64,000 bases of DNA, taken from Acanthosepion lycidas (Eukaryota; Mollusca; Cephalopoda; Sepiida; Sepiidae). The stretch lies in contig OZ010593.1 in the NCBI GenBank assembly GCA_963932145.1, positions 35,726,413 through 35,790,412 on the forward strand, written 5' to 3'. Position numbers and translations under genes: made by a program. Of the stretch, positions 10,950 to 21,313 are shown in pieces. The notes under the pieces were generated by a model. That model made no database searches, had not been told where the DNA came from, and was given only the letters and a program-made list of their open reading frames with translations. Every line of letters starts with the position of its first letter. Position 1 is the stretch's first letter.

Positions 10950-11830
10950 TATTCTATGATTTCTGTTCCTTCAGGATATAGGCAATCATGACACGCCACA
11001 GATTCCTATTATTTGTGGCTCTTAGCAGCGTTTCTTTCTTTGCCTCATCCCCCATCACGTTTCACCCCACCCACATTCACACAAGCCCGTCAGGTAGGTG
11101 GCCCGCTGCCTTCCATTACACCATCTTAATCTCGATATGTCTTGTGAAAGTTAAGTTTTCCAAACCAAATTTGTGCCCAAGAACTTTCAATTGTTGCTTT
11201 CTGAGTATGAATATCATTTTTTGTTAACATTTACTTTGATTTCCTCATTGCTTATTCGCTCCGTCCATGAAATTCTCAATATCCTTCTGCAGGACCCTAT
11301 TTATGTTGCCTCCAGTTTTCTTTTCTTCTGTGGGGAGAATTTTCCACATTTACTGACATACAGGGGGATAGATATCCCAAGGAATTTAGTTACCTTTTCT
11401 TTATTTCTAATGATGTATTCTTGTTTCTTAGTATTTTGTTAAGCTTTTGAAAAGCATCATTCGCTAATCAAATGCGTATTCGGATTTCGGTGTCGCATTT
11501 TCCATTCTCTGTTAAAACACTTCGCAGATAGTTAACTTGATGTATTGTTTTACGCTGTTATCTGCAATTGGTTGATCACACCTTCAGATTTTTCTCTTGT
11601 TGACAACCATAATGCCTGTCTTGTTTCAGTTGATATTCTTTTCGTCTCGCTTTCCATTATTCTTGTCTAAGAGGTCCTGCATATCTTATATTCATAGAAA
11701 GCCCAACGATAATAAATTCTAGTACGGTCTCCAGCTCCCTTGGGATAGCCTCGCTGTAAAGGTTGCACAAATCTGGAGAGACTAATATTACTATACTAAA
11801 TACACCAACTGGAGTAATACTGAGAAAATG
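10950..11830 (-). pseudogene. LINE family 2 copy: reverse-transcriptase C-terminal region, decayed
   Basis: On the minus strand broken frames give, from 11800 down: SPDLCNLYSEAIPRELE (the RT segment before the catalytic box), SVLTENGKCDTEIRIRI with DAFQKLNKILRNKNTSLEIKK, RKQQLKVLGHK and, near 10970-11020, LLRATNNRNLWRVMIAYILK. This order matches the RT thumb and C-terminal region of endonuclease/reverse-transcriptase LINEs. Stops and frameshifts are common. Fragments of the same family occur at 18190-18520, 25040-25650 and 27811-28020. The plus-strand frames at 10988-11442 are its antisense. Confidence 0.8.
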
Positions 11831-12786
11831 TGAGATATTTAAACCATGAAAATGAGTTCAAATGATTTAAAAGTCACTTTCTGTAAGGATAGAGCTCATG
11901 AAAAAATCAAAACATCTTGTCATCAGTCTAAGGATTTATTGTTGTACTTTCATATCTCTGCCCCGTACTTTCGAGAAAAAGTTTCTGTTTGACCATTTCA
12001 CAGCTGCTCACGATCCAACCAGTTTCATTGACTACTGCGGTCATATCTGGCAAATACTAGTGAAGGCATAATTAATTTCTTTTAATTTTTTCTTCAGCAC
12101 ACTTCTAAATTTTAAATAGTAATATTCTATGGCGCGCTTAATTAACCCTGTGTTTATTAAACTTACATAAAAACTCGGGGCGTAGTGTATATTCGAAACA
12201 GAAAGGTTAATTTATAAGTTGGAATATCTGCACCGACACTTATATCTGCTACAAAAGATTAAATGGAAATGTGATAATATTGCGTTAGTCTACTTCATAT
12301 GTTTTACCAAATAGAGAAACATGATTGAGATATGTTTATCTCTTACCGTGTACAGCGTATGTTCTAAGAATTTAAAATGCTTACTTATAACTTGGCACTG
12401 ATAGACGTCATGGAAGCTCATAGCAATTAGTGAAGCGTAGACAATAAGGATTGATATACCCAAAAGAGAGTAATAAACAAAACAGTTTATAAATATATGT
12501 AAGTAATATAAATTATATTTTCTGAAATAGTCCCTAGGGTATCATATAAATTAAGTGCACCGAATGAGAAATATATTATTAAATATTTTATTTTATACAT
12601 CTTTTAAAATATATTTCCAGATATTGAAATATACAGAATTTATTATGATTTTGTTTCTCATGTATAATTTGAGTCAAATATCTTGAGTGTTTCATAGTAT
12701 ATGTGTGTGTGTGGACAAGGATAGAAATGTGTGGAGAGAAAGAGATAGACAGATATAGATGTATACATTTATATATTTTTTTACAT
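11831..12786. other. Unassigned AT-rich stretch
   Basis: No coding frame or named repeat seen. Copies of GTAAAAAAATATA face each other across the TA array at 12770-12850. Confidence 0.5.
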
Positions 12787-12789
12787 ATC

Positions 12790-12837
<48 letters not shown>

Positions 12838-12842
12838 AAAAA

Positions 12843-12881
<39 letters not shown>
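12787..12881. repeat. (TA)n arrays
   Basis: Two TA arrays flank a short unique core; the second is interrupted by the MITE. Confidence 0.95.
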
Positions 12882-12885
<4 letters not shown>

Positions 12886-12961
12886 GTTGGTGCAAAAATA
12901 ATGTCGTTTTCTAACATATGTTACTATTTGAGAAAACGACATTATTTTTGCACCAACCTAA
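12882..12961. mobile_element. Palindromic mariner-type MITE, copy 2 (80 bp)
   Basis: TTAGGTTGGTGCAAAAATAATGTCG-type ends are inverted exactly for 31 bases around a centre of about 18 bases; TA flanks both sides (12880-12881, 12962-12963). Inserted in a TA array. Confidence 0.93.
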
Positions 12962-13079
<118 letters not shown>

Positions 13080-13199
13080 GTGTATGTCCTTATTGCGCCT
13101 TCTCGGGCTAAAACCTTCAGCCTGACATGAAGTGGAAAGAGTATATTGAATCAATTACTGCGTTCTATTTCACTTGATATAATTTTTCTTGCCCGAATC

Positions 13200-13610
13200 T
13201 ATCTTGCATATTGAGAAGTCTACCATTCTCCATTGCTCTGAATACTACTGACGCATCGGCTTCAGTCGCTTTCCCACCAACCGTAACGTAGAGTTCCTTG
13301 TGCCTTTTAAATAAATACTTTCATTGTAATTGTTCGGATGTAATTTCCAATATGGTACTTAGATTTTACAAATTTAAGCGCAGTATTAGATTGACGGCCA
13401 AGTCTCATTATTTTACAGTTGAAATGTTTATATGGAACCGTAAGTTCTATGCTAACAGTTTTAACAGTTTCTTCTAACGCACATCTCGCTTGTGAAACTC
13501 TCTTCCGGTTTTTTGCTACCCAGTCAACATTGACCTTCAAAAAGTTTAAGTGCATTGCCTATCGCCGCCTTCTGCCTTCTTAACTCATGTTCTTTTACTG
13601 TCATGTCACC
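13200..13610 (+). pseudogene. Jockey-like LINE 3' end, truncated and decayed
   Basis: The plus strand aligns by eye with the LINE at 27026-27760 (minus): the CTTTCCCACCA block, the CTGTGCCTTTT block, CCGTAAGTTCTATGCTAACAG, CTTGTGAAA and the CTTCAAAAA end occur in the same order. Translation gives broken pieces such as CLLNKYFHCNCSDV and NRKFYANSF, part of the C-terminal tail after the RT domain. The minus-strand open frame at 13307-13555 is antisense to this. Confidence 0.7.
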
Positions 13611-13616
13611 TTAATA

Positions 13617-13618
<2 letters not shown>

Positions 13619-13664
<46 letters not shown>
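13619..13664. repeat. (TA)n array
   Basis: About 46 bases of TA at the 3' edge of the LINE fragment. Confidence 0.95.
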
Positions 13665-13667
<3 letters not shown>

Positions 13668-13824
13668 CTGAAAGTGGGCATATTTATAGACCGTGTGTGC
13701 TTAATATTAGAAATACAATGTTCACAAATATACAAAGAGTATTTTCAATGTCAAATCTGAAAATATAATTGAGATAACAAACTCATTCTTATTATAAATA
13801 TTTTTATTCCTATGGCCATGCACA

Positions 13825-14081
<257 letters not shown>

Positions 14082-14646
14082 ACATATGTTCTATTTCTCT
14101 CGTTACCAATTTTTCCAGAGCATCTTGATAAAGCAAGGCTTAATTACCTATCTAAGGACATGCACTATTCACGTTCGAATCTATATATCGGTTAATTTCA
14201 TTACCAAATCATACATAAATAACGTTTACAGCATTAAGAAAAATGCTATTATTATTATGCGTTATTTTTATGGCTACATATATTTGAACAGATGACAATA
14301 TTTTTTGTGTCTTCTTTAACAGTGATATTAATATCTGCCGGCCAGGGCAGAAGATAGTTATAAAGAGCATGTGCCTCCCGACCAGAGTCAAACATTTATG
14401 TTTTTCTTCCATTAAGTAAACCGCTCCTATAGGTGAAACTTGCATTTATTAATTTGGCCAGGGAAAATTAAATGCCTATTTAAGTGAATGCAGATCTATC
14501 ATTAAGACTTCTTTGAATGGATATATGCTAGTTTCATTTTCTTACCCGAAATGTAAATGCATTAATATTTTGGGCATATTTGTAGTGGCATGCTTAGCCT
14601 AGCGGATTGGTTTCCCAGATGGCAATGAGGATACAGGCTGTCTCAT

Positions 14647-14647
<1 letters not shown>
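14082..14647. other. Unassigned stretch
   Basis: No gene recognised. GCTTAGCCTAGCGGATTGG at 14592 resembles a tRNA D-arm but lacks a matching B box. Confidence 0.4.

Positions 14648-14708
<61 letters not shown>
14648..14708. repeat. (TA)n array
   Basis: About 60 bases of TA. Confidence 0.95.
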
Positions 14709-14711
<3 letters not shown>

Positions 14712-14848
14712 GTCTCTGGTAATTTTTTGACCATTCTTGATTACAGCAATTTCGGCTTGTGCAATAACGTCTCTTCTTTTTTTTTCAGACAATACCGTGT
14801 TCGTGTCAAGCTACTCTATGAACGATAGTTGACTTATATTTTTCAATG

Positions 14849-15801
14849 AAAGGTCACGGAAGTAATAAAATTGGGGAATTACAACAAGGGCAAAAAATAG
14901 GATGGCATCAGTAAGGCAAGTCAAATAGAGAAATTGCTAGGTTGTTCCAGGTTAATCGTCAAATGGTTAATAATATTTTCAAGACATTTAATGAAGAAAG
15001 CCATTGTCGTGCGGAACAATGGTCAGGAAGACTAAGCATCATGACTGAACGAAGGAAAAGGACGCTGAAGATCGAAGTCATTAGAAAGTGTTGCCAGAGC
15101 GTTAAAGATGTCGGCAACAGCATGAGAATTTCGGCATATGCGGTGTGAAAGTCTCTAAAAGAGCTATGCTATCAAAGAAGAGTTGCAAGAAAGATAAGAA
15201 GCCCTTGATTTCAGAAGTTACAAGAACTCGGTGAAAGAATCTGAGAGCAACGTTTATGAATTTTGGCAGTTTGTAATTATGGTCAGATGACAGTAAATTC
15301 TACCAATATCCGAATTCGAGACAGGTTTATGTTTGGAGAAATCATAATGAAACTTGGAACACTGAATATCTGCAGGCGACTGTGAAACAGAGGTATTAGA
15401 ATAATGGTACGCGGGGTGGGGCTGTCTGGCTTGGAATGAAATCTGAGCTGATTCTTGTTGACGAGCGGTTGAATGGTACAAAATACTGTGAAATATTAGA
15501 GGAAGCACTACTCCCACTATTTGAAACCAATCAGACTGACAAAAATGTCAACATTTTTAAAAAAGATGGAGGGCCAAGTAATACGAGCAAAGTAGCAAAG
15601 GCCTGGAAAGAATCGCAAGGAATCAAGTCAGTGTTATCGGTAGCCCAAATTCCTGACATGAATCCAATAGGGCACGTTTGGGAGCACCACGATCGAAAAC
15701 TTCGAGATCGTGCATCCGAAATCCCATCAGTGGCAACCCTTAAAGAAACATTACTAAAGGAATGGCAAAATATGGATCAGACGATTGTTGATAATAGATG
15801 A
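14849..15801 (+). pseudogene. Tc1-like transposase pseudogene
   Basis: From the ATG at 14849 the frame reads through a stop into an N-terminal helix-turn-helix region (SNREIARLFQVNRQMVNNI). After further stops and frameshifts comes the catalytic domain: WSDDSKF (first Asp, near 15280), then a frame from 15436 with FKKDGGP (second Asp) and PDMNPIGHVW. In Tc1 elements the third catalytic residue is a Glu 34 residues after the second Asp; counting places a Gly at exactly that position here. With this substitution and an in-frame TAG near 15396 the enzyme is dead. I did not find clear terminal repeats; TA arrays lie on both sides. Confidence 0.85.
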
Positions 15802-15914
15802 AAATCGAATAAAATACTGAAACTAGCAAATTGAGATCCTACTCCATACTATTTTCAAATACTGTTTATTTATGTTGAAGAGATAACGTAATTAAATTTT
15901 GAAATTGGATTTAG

Positions 15915-15918
<4 letters not shown>

Positions 15919-15982
<64 letters not shown>
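15919..15982. repeat. (TA)n array
   Basis: About 60 bases of TA downstream of the Tc1 remnant. Confidence 0.95.
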
Positions 15983-15983
<1 letters not shown>

Positions 15984-16336
15984 GACGTTATACTGAACGC
16001 ATTTAAAAAATAAATATATATCATATAGTCGTTAACAGTTAAAGGCTTACATATATACCATATATACCCCAACTTATAAAAACATATACAAACATATATT
16101 TAACTTATGTATCTATATGTACAAAAAATCAAGAATAGAGATTGACTACGATATTAAACCAAAGATGTTGAAATTTTTTCTCCACGATTTTTCGCACGAT
16201 ATATATGTTTCTACGTGCGAGTGGCTATAATAGTATTTGTGTGTGCGCGTCTATGAGAGATTGTTTTTATGTGTGTGGAGAAAATGTGATAAATATAAAT
16301 TTCAACGATATATTCTACTTATACGATGCAAACTAT

Positions 16337-16339
<3 letters not shown>
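15983..16339. other. Unassigned AT-rich stretch
   Basis: CATATA-rich sequence with no gene. Confidence 0.5.
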
Positions 16340-16388
<49 letters not shown>

Positions 16389-16561
16389 GCATGAGTGTGT
16401 GTGTGCGTATGTGCAGGGCTTGAATTAATATGTGTAAAAAAACACAAAAATTGTAAAACAAAATTATAGTCAGATATTTATACGTCTATATGTAAGTCTG
16501 CTAAGTAATTTTCAATAATTCAAGTGCACACACACATATATGTATATTCTGCATTATATAA

Positions 16562-16650
<89 letters not shown>
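16340..16650. repeat. (TA)n arrays with TG and GA blocks
   Basis: TA arrays at 16340-16387 and 16558-16638, the second with regular CATATA interruptions and a GA tail. Confidence 0.93.
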
Positions 16651-16653
<3 letters not shown>

Positions 16654-16705
16654 CATAAAACGTAATTAAATGAATTACACTTATCCGTATCACAATATTT
16701 TAGTA

Positions 16706-16711
<6 letters not shown>

Positions 16712-16784
<73 letters not shown>
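16712..16784. repeat. (TA)n array
   Basis: About 72 bases of TA. Confidence 0.95.
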
Positions 16785-16787
<3 letters not shown>

Positions 16788-17219
16788 CTATTTGCTACTC
16801 TCTACAAATGATATATTGGTATTTATGCACGTACACATGCATACAGCCACACACATATGGGTGCATGTCTGTGTGTGCTTCTGTCCGTGTGTGTTCAACC
16901 GCGTAGAAAGTAATTTCCAAACTTTAATATCTGTCTCTTCTTGAGTTTTTACTTCCTACTTATAATAATTTCACTCTCGATAACGAAAATGAAACAGAAA
17001 AGAAATGAAATTTTCATTTCCGTCTTCAACCAAATTGTTTTGTGTTCTTTTCTGATCTGCAGTCATAGAAAAGAGAAAAAAAAAACAGAATGACGTTTAT
17101 CATAAATAAAGGAAATAAGAGAGCGTAATTTCAACTTCGAATATCTAAATACAATATCCGTACGCTTATCCCGTTTTTCTCTTTTTTTTAATATTGCTAA
17201 CTTCAAATGATCAACGCTA
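16785..17219. other. Unassigned stretch
   Basis: Nothing recognisable. Confidence 0.5.
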
Positions 17220-17254
17220 GAGTTGTTGTGTCATTGCTATCAGGTTTAAAATTA

Positions 17255-17380
17255 CGGGACAAGTTACGAAAGTTAGAATACCCCCCCATCCATATGCATT
17301 ATCGTCATAAGGCACATATTGAGATAATAGATAGTTAAAGTGGTAGACGTGAGTACACACTGCAACTTGAAATACAATAT
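17255..17380 (+). repeat. Dispersed repeat shared with 31055-31165
   Basis: CATATGCATTATCGTCATAAGGCACATA, GATAATAGATAGTTAAAGT and GTACACACTGCAACTTGAAATACAA recur in the same order at 31055-31165 with few differences. In the second copy a tRNA-like head precedes the block. Confidence 0.75.
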
Positions 17381-17390
17381 ATATATATTT

Positions 17391-17500
17391 TATTTAAAAA
17401 AAAAAATTATAACATAAATATGTTATAAAATCACTACAAAAATAGCCATTTTGTTTCAACACCCTCGGTGTCTTATCAAGTGATGACGTTGAATGTAAAA
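17391..17500 (-). mobile_element. Ribozyme-bearing dispersed repeat (family D)
   Basis: About 110 bases nearly identical to 19540-19650: a poly-A/T run, the palindrome ATAACATAAATATGTTAT, then the hammerhead-like block. It has no coding capacity. Family D copies tend to sit against (TA)n arrays. Confidence 0.75.
17430..17484 (-). ncRNA. Hammerhead-ribozyme-like fold, copy HH1
   Basis: Minus strand, 55 nt. Stem I is ATCAC with GTGAT (5 bp). The core reads TTGATAA where a hammerhead needs CUGANGA (C3 to U and G8 to A). Stem II is ACACC with GGTGT plus a G-U pair, loop GAG. Then GAA, stem III ACAA(AA) with (TT)TTGT, and the cleavage triplet GTA directly before stem I. All parts are in the right order and spacing. 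The two core changes should abolish or cripple cleavage. Confidence 0.65.
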
Positions 17501-17639
17501 TAAATGGTTTTAAAAGTCTCAAATTAATTAACAATCCTACGCAAGGGGAAAACGTTGTTACAAAGGCTAGATGGACCAATCAAAACACAGGTATAGGAAA
17601 ATTCAAAAAGCTTGATAACGAAGTCATGTTATAATATCT

Positions 17640-17701
17640 ATTCAGATGTTTAAAATATGGATAGTATTAAAAAAGAATTCCATATACACCAATCATATAC
17701 T

Positions 17702-17703
<2 letters not shown>
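17640..17703 (+). repeat. Family D edge fragment
   Basis: GAATTCCATATACACCAATCATATACTTG leads directly into the (TA)n array, as at 60425-60461 and, inverted, at 19436-19470. Confidence 0.7.

Positions 17704-17774
<71 letters not shown>
17704..17774. repeat. (TA)n array
   Basis: About 70 bases of TA at the end of a family D copy. Confidence 0.95.
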
Positions 17775-17776
<2 letters not shown>

Positions 17777-17829
17777 GAATGTAATGAGAACGAAAATAAT
17801 ACATAAATTTCAATGTTCACAACATTAAT

Positions 17830-17990
17830 TCAAAAGACGGCTCAATACCGATAGTAGAGCAATAATTATTCACTATAATTTTTTCATATAGACAAAAAAT
17901 GGTTCTAACCAGTCGAGGTGCAATTAAAGACACCAAAACGAGGTTGCATCTCTTTAGTGAGTACATTGCTTTTTGTCTATTTGAAAAACT
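17830..17990 (+). repeat. Family D remnant joined to decayed hammerhead-like copy HH2
   Basis: GCTCAATACCGATAGTAGAGC (the family D motif) is followed by TAGACAAAAAATGG and, at 17905-17961, a hammerhead-like block homologous to 31248-31304. Here stem II is reduced to GGTG/CACC, GAAA has become AAAA, and the cleavage triplet reads TTA, so this copy is more decayed. TAGACAAAAA at 17889 and its inverse at 17970-17980 form an outer stem. Confidence 0.55.
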
Positions 17991-18022
17991 TAAAATATTA
18001 TCAAGCTCAGACATCCGTTGAA

Positions 18023-18098
18023 ACTTTAGTAATTGAAAACAAATAATTTTCTCATAATATCTGAAAAAATTATTTGTTTCCAATTACTAAAGAAAGTA
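18023..18098. repeat. Hairpin-forming inverted repeat
   Basis: ACTTTAGTAATTGAAAACAA and its inverse (with one mismatch and a small bulge) face each other across about 15 bases; arms of about 28 bases. Confidence 0.75.
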
Positions 18099-18189
18099 TC
18101 AAAATTTAACACTGCAATTAGAACTTCGTGTAAACCAAACTATATATAAATCATTTCAGGCTTTCAATTTAAGTCCAATTCCCTATAAT

Positions 18190-18520
18190 TTTATGCTTCT
18201 CCTTCTCACTCTTTTTCTCACTATGCCCCGTGAGTGTCAAACTCTCCAAGCACTCTTTACTCATTATGTGTCAAGTATATTTCAATTGTCTCTTTCTGAT
18301 TCTAAGTATAACAGTTCTTTTCTTTTTGTTTTCCTTAAAGGTTTATAGCTGCACACATGTTCAGTCTTTGGTATTCTCAATATCGTTCTGTAGAACTACG
18401 TTTCTTTTACCTCAAGAATCTTCTTCTTTCTGTGCTATGATTGGTCAGCATTAATTGACACATCGAGGGGCCGATATTACATAAAATCCAGTACTCATTC
18501 TTTAGTTTTTGGAAGGTATA
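18190..18520 (-). pseudogene. LINE family 2 fragment
   Basis: The minus strand gives TKRKELL, then LRIRKRQLKY and SKECLESLTLTG with stops between, the C-terminal region also seen at 10950-11830 and 25040-25650. The plus-strand frame at 18230-18454 is antisense. Confidence 0.65.
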
Positions 18521-18975
18521 TTTCGCTAAGCCCACAGGTCTTCACATTTCGAAATCACACTTTTTGTTTTCTTTTTCGTTGATATTTACATGTTCGTACC
18601 TCCTTTATACTGATGTCCCCAATTTGTAAATCGCATCTTGGGCTGCGCCAATTTGATTACAAGATATTGTTATGTATTGTTCTTTCTTGTCACTTTCTGT
18701 TATTAACTTCTTTAGAAGGTCCCTTAAAACAATTGATTATTCCGCTTTTGATCAGAAGGAAAGACAGAAAAGATATATCAGAGAAGCTAACTCGTAGAAA
18801 TCGAAAGAAAATAAGGGAAGAGAAAAGAGGTGATAACACTCTAATGTATTTAACGTCTGCTTCAGTAAAATGGAAAAAAAAATTCTTTTTAGATATTTTC
18901 ATTTGTACTCTTTTATTTCTTTAAATAATGACCTGTATTTATATTTATCCTGTTTAAATCAATATTTTCTTAGTA
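18521..18975. other. Unassigned stretch
   Basis: A 103-codon plus-strand frame at 18613-18924 has a hydrophobic start and a Lys/Arg-rich middle but no motif I recognise. Confidence 0.35.
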
Positions 18976-19055
18976 TTAGATTGGTGCAAAAATAATGTCG
19001 TTTTCTCATATAGTAACATATGTGAGAAAACGACATTATTTTTGCACCAAATTAA
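18976..19055. mobile_element. Palindromic mariner-type MITE, copy 3 (80 bp)
   Basis: Ends TTAGATTGGTGCAAAA and TTTTGCACCAAATTAA; TA on both sides (18974-18975, 19056-19057). The centre (CTCATATAGTAACATATGTGAG) is that of copy 4 in reverse orientation. Not inside a TA array. Confidence 0.9.
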
Positions 19056-19298
19056 TAGTTAAGAACAAACAATGCAAAATGTAATTTCCATGTGCATTTA
19101 AAAGTCGTAATGCACACAAGAATATTATCTAACCATTTATTTAATAATTATGATTCCTGGGAAAATTAAAATAAGTAAAAAGTTTACGGTTATTTTGTGT
19201 TATTATTATTGCAGTGTTTCAGGTGTTCAAGAATTCTCGTTTTAAAAATGATATCTACTAAAAATATCCATGTCAACCGTATTTGATGAAAGGCAGTG

Positions 19299-19300
<2 letters not shown>

Positions 19301-19370
<70 letters not shown>
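19301..19370. repeat. (TA)n array
   Basis: About 70 bases of TA; 19056-19300 holds nothing recognisable. Confidence 0.95.
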
Positions 19371-19374
<4 letters not shown>

Positions 19375-19423
19375 ATATTATACATATAAATAAATGTACG
19401 TGTAAGTGTTAATATGCAATTAT

Positions 19424-19660
19424 ATATATATATATATATACCCAAGTATATGATTGGTGTATATGGAATGAATTCCAATAATCAACAATTACTATTCTTA
19501 AAAGAGTGCTCAATCCAAAGTAGAGCAGATATAATTATTTATTTAAAAAAAAATTATAACATAAATATGTTATAAAATCACTACAACAATAGCCATTTTG
19601 TTTCAACACCCTCGGTGTCTTATCAAGTGATGACGTTGAATGTAAAAAGATTTGCAATAA
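19424..19660 (-). mobile_element. Family D repeat, fullest copy
   Basis: Read on the minus strand: CATCACTTGATAAGACACC hammerhead block, ATAACATATTTATGTTAT palindrome, poly-T, AAATAAATAATTATAT, TGCTCTACTTTGGATTGAGC, ACTCTTTTAAGAATAG, ATATACACCAATCATATACT and finally (TA)n. It has no protein frame. This copy shows that the ribozyme block, the GCTCTAC motif and the (TA)n edge belong to one unit of about 230 bases. Confidence 0.75.
19577..19631 (-). ncRNA. Hammerhead-ribozyme-like fold, copy HH3
   Basis: 55 nt, differing from HH1 by one base (in the stem III region, where it leaves 4 bp instead of 6). Stem I ATCAC/GTGAT, core TTGATAA, stem II ACACC/GGTGT, GAAA and GTA are all retained. Same two core deviations as HH1. 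Confidence 0.65.
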
Positions 19661-19988
19661 TAAAATGATAATAAAAATAATAATAGTAAAATATAATAAT
19701 AAATTAATATCGATAAAAGTAAGATTAAAAATAAGTAATAGCAATAATGTTTATGTAGTAAAAATAGTAAAAATAGAAATAAAATATAATCATTCAATAA
19801 TAATATGCTAATATCATTAAACAACCCCATAAATTGATTCCTTGGACCAATTGTAGCAATCCTGATTTGGTTATTACCGTGGATGAGTTTATCTCGGCGG
19901 AGGGCTGTGAATTAGTTCGCATTCTACTACATTGGCGTATTAGGTTCATCTTTGATATTAATAATACCATTCTCCGTAAGTGCTCAAA

Positions 19989-19994
<6 letters not shown>
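19661..19994. other. TAA/ATA-rich stretch
   Basis: Degenerate AATAAT-type repeats to about 19810, then about 180 bases of higher-complexity sequence without a recognised function. Confidence 0.5.

Positions 19995-20057
<63 letters not shown>
19995..20057. repeat. (TA)n array
   Basis: About 60 bases of TA. Confidence 0.95.
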
Positions 20058-20062
<5 letters not shown>

Positions 20063-20084
20063 AAGCGAAAGAACAAATGGAGTA

Positions 20085-20235
20085 AAAATCCACAGTTCGT
20101 AGCATTTATTTTTTTTAAATAGTTCCCAGTACAAAGTAGAGCAATATTATTATTACATTCTGATTGTAAGAGATTATAATAAAATCATTTTTAATCGCTA
20201 CATAAAAGATTTCATGTTTCAATAGTATGAGTGTA
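20085..20235 (-). mobile_element. Family D repeat with ribozyme 3' half only
   Basis: Contains CAAAGTAGAGCAATAT and, on the minus strand at 20193-20220, GAAACATGAAATC...TTTTATGTA then GCGATT. This is the GAAA, stem III, GTA, stem I segment of the hammerhead-like block, with stem III ACATGAAA/TTTTATGT paired. The CUGANGA half is not recognisable. Confidence 0.55.
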
Positions 20236-20552
20236 CTTACTTAAGCTGTTTTGCCATCAATTTAGAATTATTAGCATCGTATATAGATGTACCATATTTT
20301 AAATTTTATCTACCATTTAAGAAGCTTCCTGAATATAATTTTGTTTTTAATTTTTTTTTGATAAATTTTCGCTGATATCATTATGTCTGATTATCCTACT
20401 CCACTACTTCAACAAATGAAACGACATATTTGGCTACATTACTGATACATTTGTCGTTGCCATATTCTCCACAATCCTCAGTTATGCCATGTCTAAGTGC
20501 CGGTTTATTGTAACATGAAAAAATAAAACCACCCACTGACGTAATTTTTCTA
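20236..20552. other. Unassigned stretch
   Basis: Nothing recognisable. Confidence 0.5.
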
Positions 20553-20632
20553 TTAGGTTGGTGCAAAAATAATGTCGTTTTCTCACATATGTTACTATGT
20601 GAGAAAACGACATTAATTTTGCACCAACCTTA
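20553..20632. mobile_element. Palindromic mariner-type MITE, copy 4 (80 bp)
   Basis: TTAGGTTGGTGCAAAA end with its inverse (two substitutions in the right arm); centre CTCACATATGTTACTATGTGAG extends the stem. TA flanks at 20551-20552 and 20633-20634. Confidence 0.92.
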
Positions 20633-20694
20633 TATTTAGCGTAGATCTGATATTTAATTGGTTAATTGAAATATACCCACAATTATATTGTTAA

Positions 20695-20775
20695 TTCGAC
20701 CACCATCGATCGTTCGGTAGGCAAGGTCGTTGGTGGCCGTATAGGATGCAGGTTCGAATCCTGTCCAAGGACGAA
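20695..20775 (+). repeat. tRNA-like sequence, probable SINE head
   Basis: TCGGTAGGCAAGG resembles a pol III A box and GCAGGTTCGAATCCTGT is a good B box with T stem. The acceptor stem does not pair, so this is a tRNA-derived SINE head or tRNA remnant, not a functional tRNA gene. Confidence 0.5.
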
Positions 20776-20946
20776 TATTTTCTATGAAAATTTCTCGGAC
20801 AATCAGGCCGGTAAATGTTATTTAATACTGTTTATTATAAACAGAGCATTTACTTAAATACTTGTATCTATAAAAAGAACGTTAAAAAACATAAAAATGT
20901 CTTTAATAAATAAAATTGTCGGACTTTGTCCATTTCCTAATGTATG

Positions 20947-20947
<1 letters not shown>

Positions 20948-21014
<67 letters not shown>
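20948..21014. repeat. (TA)n-(TG)n microsatellite
   Basis: About 45 bases of TA then TG. Confidence 0.95.
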
Positions 21015-21056
21015 CGGGATTTTGCAGAAAGTACTCAATATATATGATAGAGCTAA

Positions 21057-21187
21057 CATGTGGTTGGATGGATAGTAGTTTGTAACACCGGTTTTCACGC
21101 TTTCGTGACCTTCATGCAAACATTTGCCTGAAGATTACGAAAGCATGAAACTCAGGGTTACAAATTACTATCCATGTAACCACATAT
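21057..21187. repeat. Foldback repeat with outward-facing arms
   Basis: Two ~62-base arms pair at roughly three quarters of positions across a few central bases: TGTGGTTGGATGGATAGTAG on the left faces CTATCCATGTAACCACATA on the right. The right arm carries CTGAAGA (21128) and GAAAC (21147), spaced like a hammerhead core around a short stem, but I cannot complete stems I and III. The layout matches the 49.24 kb palindrome. Confidence 0.75.
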
Positions 21188-21228
21188 ATGTATATAGGGA
21201 TAGATAGATATATTTATTTATTTACACA

Positions 21229-21229
21229 G

Positions 21230-21311
<82 letters not shown>
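21229..21311. repeat. (CA)n-(TA)n microsatellite
   Basis: Short CA run then about 60 bases of TA, abutting the 3' end of the SINE on its right. Confidence 0.95.

Positions 21312-21313
<2 letters not shown>

Noticed and set aside
10988..11442. Two plus-strand frames of 79 and 89 codons
   Set aside because: Antisense to the LINE family 2 copy at 10950-11830.
13307..13555. 82-codon minus-strand frame of gene-like composition
   Set aside because: It is antisense to a jockey-like LINE fragment whose plus strand aligns with 27026-27760.
20695..20775. Functional tRNA gene
   Set aside because: A and B boxes are present but the acceptor stem does not pair, so it was called a SINE head or tRNA remnant.
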